From an uncultured Fretibacterium sp. (GTDB lineage Bacteria > Synergistota > Synergistia > Synergistales > Aminobacteriaceae), in assembly GCA_946183145.1 (NCBI GenBank), contig CAMGZM010000001.1, positions 372,001 to 436,000 on the forward strand: DNA of 64,000 nt. Reading direction: 5' to 3'. Every line of letters starts with the position of its first letter. Position 1 is the stretch's first letter. Under the pieces are notes generated by a model that was not told the origin of the DNA, did not search any database, and saw only the letters and a list, made by a program, of their open reading frames with translations. The translations under genes and the position numbers were made by a program. Positions 34,269 through 42,445 of this stretch are shown here, piece after piece.

Positions 34269-34882
34269 ATGGGCAGTATTTTGGGATTGTTCAGTTTATC
34301 AACGGCTATGTGGCTTGTTATAATTGCGTTCATTGTCGGACTTGTGATTATGTGGTGGCTGTGAGGGCTTTTAGGAAGTACGCCTATTGTCCGCTACTAT
34401 TCGCTGGTTTCCGCGATACATAAAGTTAATGAACTCGTTGCTATCCGTGCATATTTTGAGAAAATCATTGACTACATAGAACCAACAGCTGGCATATCGA
34501 CCAGTAGGATTTTATTGGTGTTAAAGGGGAAATTGTCGGCCATTTCGATATGTCGAAGGCTACAATCAATGTTAGAGAAGAGGATAAACGCGCTTACATC
34601 AAAATGCCGGAGTGTGAATTTCATGATACTATTAATGTAAGGGACACATATGTATATGACGCAACAAGAGGTATATTTGATTTAGTTGCTGATATATTCC
34701 GTTCTAATGACAGGTTTGATTTTAACGATATAACCAGAATCATAAACCAGAAGCTGCCCGAACATATTGAAGACATAAAAGAAAAAATGGAGTTGGCAAA
34801 AAAAGCGAAGGAAAGTGCCCGCGAAGCTCTCGAAAATCTGACAGCGGCATTCGGCTATGCATGTCAAATTTCTTTTGATTAG
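34269..34882 (+). pseudogene. DUF4230-family membrane-anchored protein, interrupted
   Basis: The ATG at 34269 follows GAGGAGG and opens a membrane helix (LSTAMWLVIIAFIVGLVIMWWL). A TGA at 34362-34364 stops it after 31 residues. The same frame continues GLLGSTPIVRYYSLVSAIHKVNELVAI..RILLVLKG to about 34530, where one missing A in the run TTAAAGGGG shifts to the frame GEIVGHFDMSKATINVREEDKR..EDIKEKMELAKKAKESAREALENL, ending at 34882. The combined order (helix, KVNEL, GKxxGxFDMSKA, C-terminal helix) is that of DUF4230. Two lesions suggest decay, or read errors. A 110-residue piece at 34550-34882 is open on its own. Confidence 0.7.
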
Positions 34883-34904
34883 TGTCAAGTAAAAAATAAA
34901 AAAT

Positions 34905-34940
34905 GCTTCCCCTTGTGAAATCTGCAGGGGGAATTTTTTT
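34905..34940 (+). terminator. terminator after the DUF4230 remnant (repeat copy 2)
   Basis: CTTCCCC and GGGGGAA arms, loop TTGTGAAATCTGCA, then TTTTTTT. Near-duplicate of 34164-34200. It overlaps the convergent gene's end by two bases. Confidence 0.85.
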
Positions 34941-35898
34941 ATGCGTTCTTGATTTCGCGGATAAGATTCTCCATCATCGTTATTATTCCCGAATCGTTTA
35001 TCCCTTCAGCCTGACGGAACAAAACATAGAGCCTGTCTTTTTGCTGGCGTGTGAGTCCTTCCTCAATCCTCAGAATTTCCGCCCTCAATGCCCGGATTCG
35101 TGATACATTGTCGGCAATGCTCTTCTTTGCTTCCTGTTTCGACAGCGATAACCCTTTGAGTGATGCTCCCTTTGCTATGAGGTCATCAATCACTTCTGCA
35201 CCCGTGAAAAACTCCCGGACTAACGGAATTTTAGCGCAGCCTCCTGTGAGTATGACTCTTTCAGGCTTGTACACGTTAACGAATCTGTGAAAAGTATGTG
35301 ATGCTCTCTTGACGGGGAAATATATGAGACGCTCAAAATCTTCACGCAGAATATTCACGTCATGCCACAAACGCGACTCGTTTTCACTGAGAATGTGCAT
35401 GATTCTTCTTGCCTCGTTCATGACAGTATCATCAACTTTCTTCAGCATACGCAATTCGCATAAGTATTCAGCAAAAATTTTCGTGAACATATCACCGCAT
35501 ACATCAAGCGACTCACTTTCAATCACATCACCTTCATCAATCATCACGAAATCGCACCTTGACGCGCCGAAATCGCACACAAGAGTCCTCGTCTCATCAT
35601 CAAGTCCGAGAGTCATAGCCTCAAATTGCCCGGTAATGTTCACGTCCCTGAAGCCCGCGTTAATGGCTTTGAGTCTCAATGTCTCACGCTGTCTTCTCGA
35701 AATGTCATCTTTCACGGCAATAACGCACGAAAATACAGGCTCGTCAAAAAATATTTCTGCTTCCTCCCTCAGCGTAACAAAGTCTGAACCCTCAGAACGC
35801 GCAAGAATCCTCGTCCCTAAATTGTCGGAATAACCGAGCTTTGAGCATGATGACCCCGCGTCAATCCCTGTGCATACACATAAATTTGTCGCCGTCAA
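34939..35898 (-). CDS. short Hsp70/actin-fold ATPase-like protein
   Basis: 319 residues, TTG start 8 bases after GAGGTG, inside the end of mtaB. ATPase-fold motifs: phosphate 1 GIDAGSSCSKLGY, phosphate 2 VCDFGASRCDFVMIDEG, adenosine loop VILTGGCAKIPLVREFF. It is far shorter than DnaK (about 630): it has the nucleotide-binding domain but no peptide-binding domain, only a 70-residue helical tail. Likely an Hsp70-like ATPase of unknown client. Coupled to mtaB-prmA, a gene group that in many bacteria also contains dnaJ or dnaK. Confidence 0.75.
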   Translation of the reverse strand: MTATNLCVCTGIDAGSSCSKLGYSDNLGTRILARSEGSDFVTLREEAEIFFDEPVFSCVIAVKDDISRRQRETLRLKAINAGFRDVNITGQFEAMTLGLDDETRTLVCDFGASRCDFVMIDEGDVIESESLDVCGDMFTKIFAEYLCELRMLKKVDDTVMNEARRIMHILSENESRLWHDVNILREDFERLIYFPVKRASHTFHRFVNVYKPERVILTGGCAKIPLVREFFTGAEVIDDLIAKGASLKGLSLSKQEAKKSIADNVSRIRALRAEILRIEEGLTRQQKDRLYVLFRQAEGINDSGIITMMENLIREIKNA

Positions 35899-37147
35899 AA
35901 TTCATCACCTCAGCTTTCACGATCTCGTTGTTATCCCCTTCACATTCTGCCTCGATGTAGTGCCGTGTATGTCCCTTATTGCCGCGCTCAATCAAAATTT
36001 CTGCGTCATGGCCGATGAATCTTTTTGCGTATGTGGTGAACAGTTCCCGCCCTAATGAGATTGCCTCTGCTACTCTTGAGATTTTTACGGAGCTTGAGAC
36101 ATGCCCGGCCATGTTTGCGGCTACAGTTCCTCTTCTGGCTGAATAGGGGAAAACGTGAACTCGTCCCAAGCCTGAAGCCCTCATTATGTCGAGGGTATTA
36201 ATGAACGCCGTATCACTTTCACCGGGAAATCCCGCAAGAATGTCGCTTGATATGTGAATGTCGGATGAAATTTTTGACCGCGCATTTTCGCAGACCTTCA
36301 CGAAATCTTTTGCCGTATATCCTCTACGCATGGCCGATAATATTCCGTCATCACCGCTCTGCAAGGGCAAGTGAAGATGATGGCAGAATGACTCACACTC
36401 CGAAAGGGCGTTAATCAAGTCATCATTCAGGCAGAAAGGCTCAAGAGATCCCAATCGCAAACGTTTAAGGCCGTGAATTTTTGCGACATTCCGAATCAAA
36501 TCCGCAAGTGAGGTGTCAATATCGCGTCCGTAAATGCCCAAGTGAATCCCCGTGAAGATGATTTCTTTTGTGCCATTTCCGATTAGGCGTTGAATCTCGC
36601 TGATGATGTTTTGCGTTGGTCTGCTTACGGGTTTTCCCCGCAAAAATGGGATTATGCAGTAAGTGCAGAAGTGATTGCAGCCGTCTTGAATCTTCACGAA
36701 CGCCCGCGAGTGTATTACGGTTGATGTGAGCGGTAATTCTTCCCATTCTGAAATGGAGAAAATATCATTTACGCGCAAATCTCGAAATTCCCGGCCATGT
36801 TGAAGCATGTCATTAACGGCAGAAGGAAGAATGTTTTTCCCCTTTGAGCCTGCAAGAATGTCAATGCCTAATTCCCGCGCCGTATTTGAGTCAACAGCCT
36901 GAGACCAGCACCCGCAAACCGCTAATATCCCGTCATCGCCCAGAATTTTGCGGACTCTCCTGATGAGGCTTCTGCATTTCCTGTCGGCCTCCTGAGTCAC
37001 GGAGCATGTTACGATTACTGCTGATGATATTTCCGGCGTGAGTTCGTCTGTTACTTCATGGCCGAGCGATATTAATTCTCCAGCAATGTATTCACCCTCG
37101 CAGAGACTCGAACGGCATCCGAAAACGTGAATGTATATTATCCCCAT
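35861..37147 (-). CDS. mtaB: tRNA t6A37 methylthiotransferase (MtaB)
   Basis: 428 residues. N-terminal MTTase Cys ligands C11, C48 and C78/C80, then the radical SAM motif CNHFCTYC (C157, C161, C164), followed by a TRAM-like end (HDAEILIERGN). Adds a methylthio group to t6A at position 37 of tRNAs reading ANN codons, using two 4Fe-4S clusters. Overlaps prmA by 10 bases and the Hsp70-like gene by 38. Confidence 0.92.
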   Translation of the reverse strand: MGIIYIHVFGCRSSLCEGEYIAGELISLGHEVTDELTPEISSAVIVTCSVTQEADRKCRSLIRRVRKILGDDGILAVCGCWSQAVDSNTARELGIDILAGSKGKNILPSAVNDMLQHGREFRDLRVNDIFSISEWEELPLTSTVIHSRAFVKIQDGCNHFCTYCIIPFLRGKPVSRPTQNIISEIQRLIGNGTKEIIFTGIHLGIYGRDIDTSLADLIRNVAKIHGLKRLRLGSLEPFCLNDDLINALSECESFCHHLHLPLQSGDDGILSAMRRGYTAKDFVKVCENARSKISSDIHISSDILAGFPGESDTAFINTLDIMRASGLGRVHVFPYSARRGTVAANMAGHVSSSVKISRVAEAISLGRELFTTYAKRFIGHDAEILIERGNKGHTRHYIEAECEGDNNEIVKAEVMNFDGDKFMCMHRD

Positions 37148-38049
37148 GCTTTAACGGCCCGGCAGCCCCACCAGTCGCCTATTCTCATTTCGCGCTCAAT
37201 CTCCAGCTTTGAGGACTCCATAACCGAGACGAACATATGACGCTCTACATTAGTCATGCCGGAAAATATTGCGAATCCTTTGGGCTTTAAGACTCTTCTT
37301 ACGTCAGGCAATAACGTAATATTAGGGTTAAGGAGTATATTTGCTGTGAGAATGTTTACTTGTCCCTTGAAGCCTTTAAGCAAATCGCCTTCAGAAAGCT
37401 CGCAGATTTTCGGGTTAATTCCGTTGAGATTCATGTTGCGTTTTGCCTCGTTAAGTGTTTCGGGGTCAATGTCTCTTGCGATTGCCTTCCCTGCTCCGAG
37501 CTTCAATGCTGTGATGAATAATATTCCCGTTCCTGTTCCGACATCAAGAATCGTGTCGCCTTTCTTCACAACTTCTTCAATCAGCGACAAAGCTATTTGC
37601 GTGCTTTCATGATAGCCCGTACCGAATGCGCTTGCGGGATAAATGTAGACTGGCATACGTCCTTCTGGGATTTCGTCATCTTCATGCCACGGAGCCATAA
37701 CGATTAATCCTTTACCGACAGGCAGCGGGGGGAATGCGTCATAATGCTGTGTGTTCCACGCTTCATTTTCGAGCTTGTAACATCGTGTTATGCTTATGCC
37801 CGTAAAATTCGCGTCCGTAAGAATGAATTGGAGCTGAAAAATTACGTCATCGATTCCGCGTGAGCCGTCATAGCTTGCCTTGATGAAGAGCAAATCATTT
37901 CCGTAAAAATCTTTCTCCGTGAAAATTTCTGAACCTATAGAGTCGCTTAATGCCGCAATTGTGCTTAATCTCTCCTCGTTATGAGTCTGGTTGTACAATG
38001 CACACGGCACGCTGAGTTCAACAATCCACCAGAAATTATTATCTTTCAT
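37138..38049 (-). CDS. prmA: ribosomal protein L11 methyltransferase
   Basis: 303 residues, CAGGAGA 7 bases before the ATG. SAM motif LDVGTGTGILFITALKLGA, followed by RDIDPETLNEAKRN and NILTANILLNP. The N-terminal ferredoxin-like L11-binding domain is present but diverged. Methylates ribosomal protein L11. First gene of the prmA-mtaB-Hsp70-like operon. Confidence 0.9.
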   Translation of the reverse strand: MKDNNFWWIVELSVPCALYNQTHNEERLSTIAALSDSIGSEIFTEKDFYGNDLLFIKASYDGSRGIDDVIFQLQFILTDANFTGISITRCYKLENEAWNTQHYDAFPPLPVGKGLIVMAPWHEDDEIPEGRMPVYIYPASAFGTGYHESTQIALSLIEEVVKKGDTILDVGTGTGILFITALKLGAGKAIARDIDPETLNEAKRNMNLNGINPKICELSEGDLLKGFKGQVNILTANILLNPNITLLPDVRRVLKPKGFAIFSGMTNVERHMFVSVMESSKLEIEREMRIGDWWGCRAVKAWG

Positions 38050-38116
38050 GAGAATTTCTCCTGTGATTTATGTGTGATGAGTGTATATGTTATCATGCTT
38101 TAAGGGGTGATTATTG

Positions 38117-39268
38117 ATGAAGAAATTTTGCGTGATAATGCTGATGTTGATTTGCGGTTCTGCGTTTGCTGAGACGAGAGCGCGTTTTCTTTTTATCGGG
38201 GACATAATGATTCACGACCAGCAGTTAGACGCGGCAAAAAGGAAGGACGGAACTTATGATTTCTCGCCGTCATTCAGAAGGGTTAAACCATTGTTGCGGG
38301 ACTCGTTTCTTGTGGGAAATCTTGAAACTGTTTTTGCGGGGACTGGTAAGAAATTGCGTTATGCTGGCTTCCCTCTCTTTAACACGCCTGATGTATTCAC
38401 TGAAAATTTGTCGTGTGATTTGGGAGTTGATTTGCTGACACTTGCGAACAATCATATTTTTGACCGCGGCGCAGAAGGTGCAAGACGTACTGTTACTGTT
38501 CTGAACAGTGCCGATATACCGCACATAGGACTCGGACTTGATGACATTCCCTCGAATGACGCAATAATTCTCATCAACAACGGAATACGGGCGGCATTCA
38601 TCAATCATTCATACGGAAGCAACATGTGGCCTAAGTCATCAGATGTACACCTTAATGTTTACGGAGATGATGACATAGCAGAGAGCATGACGCGCGCAAG
38701 AGAATTGAGTCCTGATGTGATTATCGCGCTGTTTCACTGGGGGAATGAGTATCACTACAAGCCTAATGTACACCAGAAGAGAGCCGCGAATGTCGCATTA
38801 CGTGAAGGAGCGTCATTAGTTGTTGGGACACACCCGCATGTATTGCAGCCTGTTGATGTTATTGTGAGTGATGACAGTGTGAGGGCTGTTGCGTGGTCAT
38901 TGGGGAATTTCGTATCATTCCAGAGGACTCGCCCGCGTGAAAGAAGCGTGATACTTTCTGCGGAATTTGTGAAGAGTGATGACGGAATAACACGGCTTGC
39001 AGGACTCTCTGTTGCTCCGCTGTATGTGGTTGCGCCCGGCTCAAAGCGAACGGAAGTAACTTACGCGGGGGATAATGAGTCGCTGATTGAGTCGCTGGAT
39101 TTTGACGGGCTGAATAAGTCTCAGGTGAATAATTTGCGGTCAATCGGCCATGCTGTGAATGAGTTTCTCGGAGCGCAGAAAGTTTTTGACTCTCACGGCT
39201 TCAATATTTTGTGGCGTGAAGAGAGTCCCGACATACTTCCCAAGAGCAGACGTAAATCCCCAATGTAA
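38117..39268 (+). CDS. secreted CapA-like metallophosphatase-fold protein
   Basis: 383 residues; ATG 38117 is preferred over the TTG just before it. Signal peptide ends near AFA/E. Motifs of the CapA/PgsA family: FIGDIMIHD, VGNLETVF, LANNHIFDRG, LFHWGNEY, GTHPHVLQPV, WSLGNFVSF. The family is tied to poly-gamma-glutamate capsule synthesis in Bacillus, but most members of this broad group stand alone, as here with no capB or capC. Probably a periplasmic hydrolase. Confidence 0.85.
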   Translation: MKKFCVIMLMLICGSAFAETRARFLFIGDIMIHDQQLDAAKRKDGTYDFSPSFRRVKPLLRDSFLVGNLETVFAGTGKKLRYAGFPLFNTPDVFTENLSCDLGVDLLTLANNHIFDRGAEGARRTVTVLNSADIPHIGLGLDDIPSNDAIILINNGIRAAFINHSYGSNMWPKSSDVHLNVYGDDDIAESMTRARELSPDVIIALFHWGNEYHYKPNVHQKRAANVALREGASLVVGTHPHVLQPVDVIVSDDSVRAVAWSLGNFVSFQRTRPRERSVILSAEFVKSDDGITRLAGLSVAPLYVVAPGSKRTEVTYAGDNESLIESLDFDGLNKSQVNNLRSIGHAVNEFLGAQKVFDSHGFNILWREESPDILPKSRRKSPM

Positions 39269-39324
39269 AAGATAAAATTTTGGTGTAATATTCTCATATC
39301 CCACACAAACAAGGAGGCTAACAA

Positions 39325-39945
39325 ATGGGCGGAGTCTACAAATGTATATCACTAATTGCAGAACGTATCACAGAGAATAAAGACTTCCTCACCGAATTAG
39401 ACCGCGAAATAGGCGACTCGGATCACGGCATAAATATGGCTCGTGGATTCGCTGCGGTAATGGAGAAATTATCCCCGGAAGATTCCGACATCGGCGCAAC
39501 ACTCAAGAAAGCGGGAATGACTCTCCTGTCGAAAGTCGGCGGAGCTTCAGGGCCTTTATACGGCACGGCATACATGGAGGCCGGGAAAATCACAGCGGGA
39601 AAAACGGAGCTTAATCCCTCAGACATGAAGGCGGTAATCGAGTCGGCAATCGCGGGAATACAGAAGCGCGGAAAAGCCGTAAAGGGTGAAAAGACTATGC
39701 TTGACGCGTTAATCCCTGCGTGCGAGTCATTCTCAGAAAGCATTGCTCACGGCGCGGACATGATTGCGGCGTTGGAGTCAGCGTGTGAGTCAGCCCGTGA
39801 AGGAGTCGAGTACACGAAAACGATAATCGCGACAAAAGGCCGTGCGAGTTATCTCGGTGAACGCAGCATAGGACATCAGGATCCCGGCGCAACGTCAGCA
39901 CTGATTACGCTTGAGGCAATACGCGATTACTACAAGGGGGCGTAA
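39325..39945 (+). CDS. dhaL: dihydroxyacetone kinase ADP-binding subunit DhaL
   Basis: 206 residues. Mg-binding acidic cluster DREIGDSDHG (D26, D31, D33) and the nucleotide loop KVGGASGPLYGT are intact. It holds the ADP cofactor that is rephosphorylated by DhaM and passes phosphate to dihydroxyacetone on DhaK. AAGGAGG precedes the ATG. First gene of a dhaL-dhaM-dhaK operon. Confidence 0.93.
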   Translation: MGGVYKCISLIAERITENKDFLTELDREIGDSDHGINMARGFAAVMEKLSPEDSDIGATLKKAGMTLLSKVGGASGPLYGTAYMEAGKITAGKTELNPSDMKAVIESAIAGIQKRGKAVKGEKTMLDALIPACESFSESIAHGADMIAALESACESAREGVEYTKTIIATKGRASYLGERSIGHQDPGATSALITLEAIRDYYKGA

Positions 39946-39951
39946 ATCGTC

Positions 39952-40347
39952 ATGGTAGGAATCGTAATAGTGTCTCACAGCTGGAAGATAGCTGAAGGAG
40001 TCTGCGACCTTGCGCGTGAAATGGCACACGGCCATGAAGGGATAATCCCTGCGGGCGGACTCGATGACGGGTCAACAGGAACTGACGCGGAAAAAATAGC
40101 AAATGCGATTGTCGAGGCTGATACGGGCGACGGAGTCGTGATACTTGCGGACATAGGAAGCGCGATAATGAGTGCGGAGTCTGCGATAGAGATTCTTGAA
40201 GAGGAAGAGCGCGGAATCAATGCGGTGATTGCTGATGCTCCGATTGTTGAAGGTGCTGTGTGCGCTGTTGTTGAAGCGGCTGGCGGCGGAAGCATTGAGT
40301 CAGTTTTAACGGCGGCTGAAGAATCACGCGAGGCAAATAAACTTTAG
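39952..40347 (+). CDS. dhaM: dihydroxyacetone kinase phosphotransfer subunit DhaM
   Basis: 131 residues, a single EIIA-Man-like domain with the phospho-accepting H9 in VSHS and GTDAEKI and DIGSA motifs. It lacks the HPr and EI-like extensions of the E. coli form, so it needs HPr from elsewhere. Six bases after dhaL. Confidence 0.9.
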   Translation: MVGIVIVSHSWKIAEGVCDLAREMAHGHEGIIPAGGLDDGSTGTDAEKIANAIVEADTGDGVVILADIGSAIMSAESAIEILEEEERGINAVIADAPIVEGAVCAVVEAAGGGSIESVLTAAEESREANKL

Positions 40348-40362
40348 GGAGGAGATTTTCAC

Positions 40363-41358
40363 ATGAAGAAGTTAATCAACGGCGTAGAAAATATTGTTGA
40401 CGAAATGTTAGACGGAATGACTGCGGCATATCCTCAGTACGTCAAAAGGCTTGAAGGTCTGAATGTTCTTGTGCGTGCTTGCGGTGCTTCTCCGAAAGTT
40501 GCGCTTGTGTCCGGCGGCGGATCAGGCCATGAACCCTCGCACGGCGGCTTTGTCGGCCGGGGAATGCTTGACGGAGCTGTAGCGGGTGAAGTGTTCACGT
40601 CTCCGACTCCCGATCAGGTATACGAGGCTGTGAAGGCTGTGAACGGCGGAAAAGGAGTCCTCCTCATCATCAAGAATTACACGGGCGATGTGATGAATTT
40701 CGAGATGGCCGAAGAGATGTCAGCGGACGAGGGAATCAAAGTCGAACATGTAATAGTTGCTGATGATGTAGCTGTCGAAAATTCAACGTGGACGACAGGC
40801 AGAAGGGGAATCGCGGGTACAGTTCTCGTTCACAAAATCGCGGGCGCATGTGCTGAGTCTGGCGCGGAACTTGCTGACGTTAAGCGCGTTGCAGAGAAAG
40901 TAATCGCTAACGTTCGCTCGATGGGAATGGCTGTAAATGCGTGCACAGTACCTGCTGCGGGAAAAGTGAGCTTTGAGCTTGCGGATGACGAGATAGAGAT
41001 CGGAATCGGGATTCACGGCGAACCTGGGACTCACAGGGAAAAAATTTCTGATGTGAACAACATAGCCGATAAACTTCTGGAGAAAATTTTTGCCGAAGGG
41101 ATTTACGGTGAAGGTGATGAAATTTGTGTGCTTGTGAATGGCATGGGCGGCACTCCGTTAATGGAGCTTCTTGTTGCGAACAAGCACGTGAAGAGTGTCA
41201 TTGAAGGCAAGGGACTCAAAGTCGCAAAAACTCTTGTCGGCAACTACATGACATCGCTTGACATGGAAGGCTTTTCGGTTACAGTGCTGAAACTTGATGA
41301 TGAGCTGAAGAAGTATCTTGATGCGCCTGCTGACACGCCTGCGTTTGTTCAGTGCTGA
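40363..41358 (+). CDS. dhaK: dihydroxyacetone kinase substrate-binding subunit DhaK
   Basis: 331 residues. Substrate-binding SGGGSGHEPSH (50-60) and the covalent DHA-binding H218 in GIHGEPG match the E. coli protein numbering. GGGAGGAG precedes the ATG. Forms with DhaL and DhaM a PEP-dependent kinase. Followed by a strong terminator. Confidence 0.95.
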   Translation: MKKLINGVENIVDEMLDGMTAAYPQYVKRLEGLNVLVRACGASPKVALVSGGGSGHEPSHGGFVGRGMLDGAVAGEVFTSPTPDQVYEAVKAVNGGKGVLLIIKNYTGDVMNFEMAEEMSADEGIKVEHVIVADDVAVENSTWTTGRRGIAGTVLVHKIAGACAESGAELADVKRVAEKVIANVRSMGMAVNACTVPAAGKVSFELADDEIEIGIGIHGEPGTHREKISDVNNIADKLLEKIFAEGIYGEGDEICVLVNGMGGTPLMELLVANKHVKSVIEGKGLKVAKTLVGNYMTSLDMEGFSVTVLKLDDELKKYLDAPADTPAFVQC

Positions 41359-41378
41359 AGTGAAAGTGAATTTTTGCG

Positions 41379-41407
41379 CCCCCTCTCGATAATGGGAGGG
41401 GTTTTTT
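41379..41407 (+). terminator. terminator of the dha operon
   Basis: CCCCTC pairs with GAGGGG around TCGATAATG, followed by TTTTTT. Confidence 0.85.
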
Positions 41408-41414
41408 GTTGACG

Positions 41415-41455
41415 GGAAAAAGAAAGAGTCCCCGTTTATTAGGCGTGAGGACTCT
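41415..41455 (-). terminator. terminator of the pilin gene
   Basis: On the minus strand AGAGTCC pairs with GGACTCT (loop of 17) and is followed by TTCTTTTT. The two opposed terminators sit back to back. Confidence 0.7.
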
Positions 41456-41499
41456 AAAAATGTATTGTGTTGTTTGGTTATAGGTTTGTCGTGTGAATC

Positions 41500-42099
41500 T
41501 TAATCGCCATCTCCTGGTTCTGTTGTTGGTTCTGTGCTGCCTCCGCCTGATGAACTGCTGTCGCCTGTAGGATACGCAAACGCACAATCATAGGCGAGAT
41601 TGTTTGTCGCTGTAGAATCGTACGTAGCGGGGGTGTTGTGAAACAGGAACGCGCCTATTGTTTTATCCGTTTCATTAATGCGGACATTCTTATAGCCTTT
41701 CAGAGCCTTAGCGATACCGGTTGCATCTCCGTCATCAGCGAACTTGCATATTACGTATGCTCCTGCTCCCGTTGATGTTCCTGCAACGATTGCGTACGTG
41801 ATGTTGTTATCTGTTTCTGTTGTTCCTTCTTTTGTCTTGTTGTACTCGTCAAGGTCAAGCTCAACTTCAGTTTTCAGAAGTGCTGCTGTGATACCGCTCT
41901 CCTTGAATCCGATTCCTTTCTGAAGCTGATACACCATTGCAGATGTCCTTATAGCGTTAATGTTGTTGTAGATTGTTGATGCCTTTGCCGCCGCGTTCGC
42001 ACTGCTTCCCGATACTACCATCGCCGCCGAAAGTATGCTCATTATCGTGATGACTATTAACAGTTCTACGAGTGTGAATCCCTTGCGCGTATTTCTCAT
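41500..42099 (-). CDS. type IV pilin-like prepilin
   Basis: 199 residues. The N-terminus MRNTRKG/FTLVELLIVI is the classic prepilin site (cleavage after G7, Glu at +5). The globular part is polar and ends with a Ser/Gly/Thr/Pro-rich stretch. AAGGAGG lies 10 bases before the ATG. It is monocistronic with its own terminator; no assembly ATPase, peptidase or secretin gene is nearby. Major pilin, minor pilin or pseudopilin cannot be separated. Confidence 0.88.
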   Translation of the reverse strand: MRNTRKGFTLVELLIVITIMSILSAAMVVSGSSANAAAKASTIYNNINAIRTSAMVYQLQKGIGFKESGITAALLKTEVELDLDEYNKTKEGTTETDNNITYAIVAGTSTGAGAYVICKFADDGDATGIAKALKGYKNVRINETDKTIGAFLFHNTPATYDSTATNNLAYDCAFAYPTGDSSSSGGGSTEPTTEPGDGD

Positions 42100-42244
42100 G
42101 ATTTTTTTCCTCCTTGTGTTTTCTCTTCGTGTTGCTGAATGCTTGTTGCTTCCGTGTTTGTTCCGTTTGCGTCCCTAATACCAAACCACGCAATATAAAT
42201 TTTTTGCACACAACCATTAACGCCCCGCCCCGTCTGTGATATAA

Positions 42245-42293
42245 TTACCTCAGATAAGGTAAGACTATGGAGGAATCTCCACACAGTTATGTG
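42245..42293. promoter_or_regulatory. three consecutive short inverted repeats upstream of the pilin gene
   Basis: TTACCT/AGGTAA (42245-42262), TGGAG/CTCCA (42268-42281) and CACA/TGTG (42282-42293). On the minus strand an extended -10, TGCTATAAT, lies just before them (42325-42317), which would place them in a leader of about 210 bases before the pilin start. Could be operators or RNA hairpins. The rest of the 346-base gap between 42100 and 42445 holds nothing else that I recognise. Confidence 0.35.
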
Positions 42294-42378
42294 CAGATGA
42301 TTTTTTGAACGAGATTATTATAGCACAAAGCCTTATCTTTTTTTCATATCATCACATAAATTTTTCACAAATATTTTC

Positions 42379-42407
42379 TTGACGCTCTCAATCACAGCCC
42401 GTATACT
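42379..42407 (+). promoter_or_regulatory. sigma-70 promoter of the Rpn gene
   Basis: TTGACG, 17-base spacer, TATACT. The spacer end ACAGCCCG and flank TTTTC.CCAT match the promoter at 43415-43443, giving a duplicated block of about 39 bases with five differences. Confidence 0.75.
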
Positions 42408-42445
42408 TTTCACCATCCACATTAAATTTCAGGGAAGACACAAAT

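Noticed and set aside
34269..34364. A stand-alone 31-residue membrane peptide with a strong ribosome site
   Set aside because: The frame continues after the TGA into clear DUF4230 sequence, so it is the N-terminus of a broken gene, not a small-protein gene.
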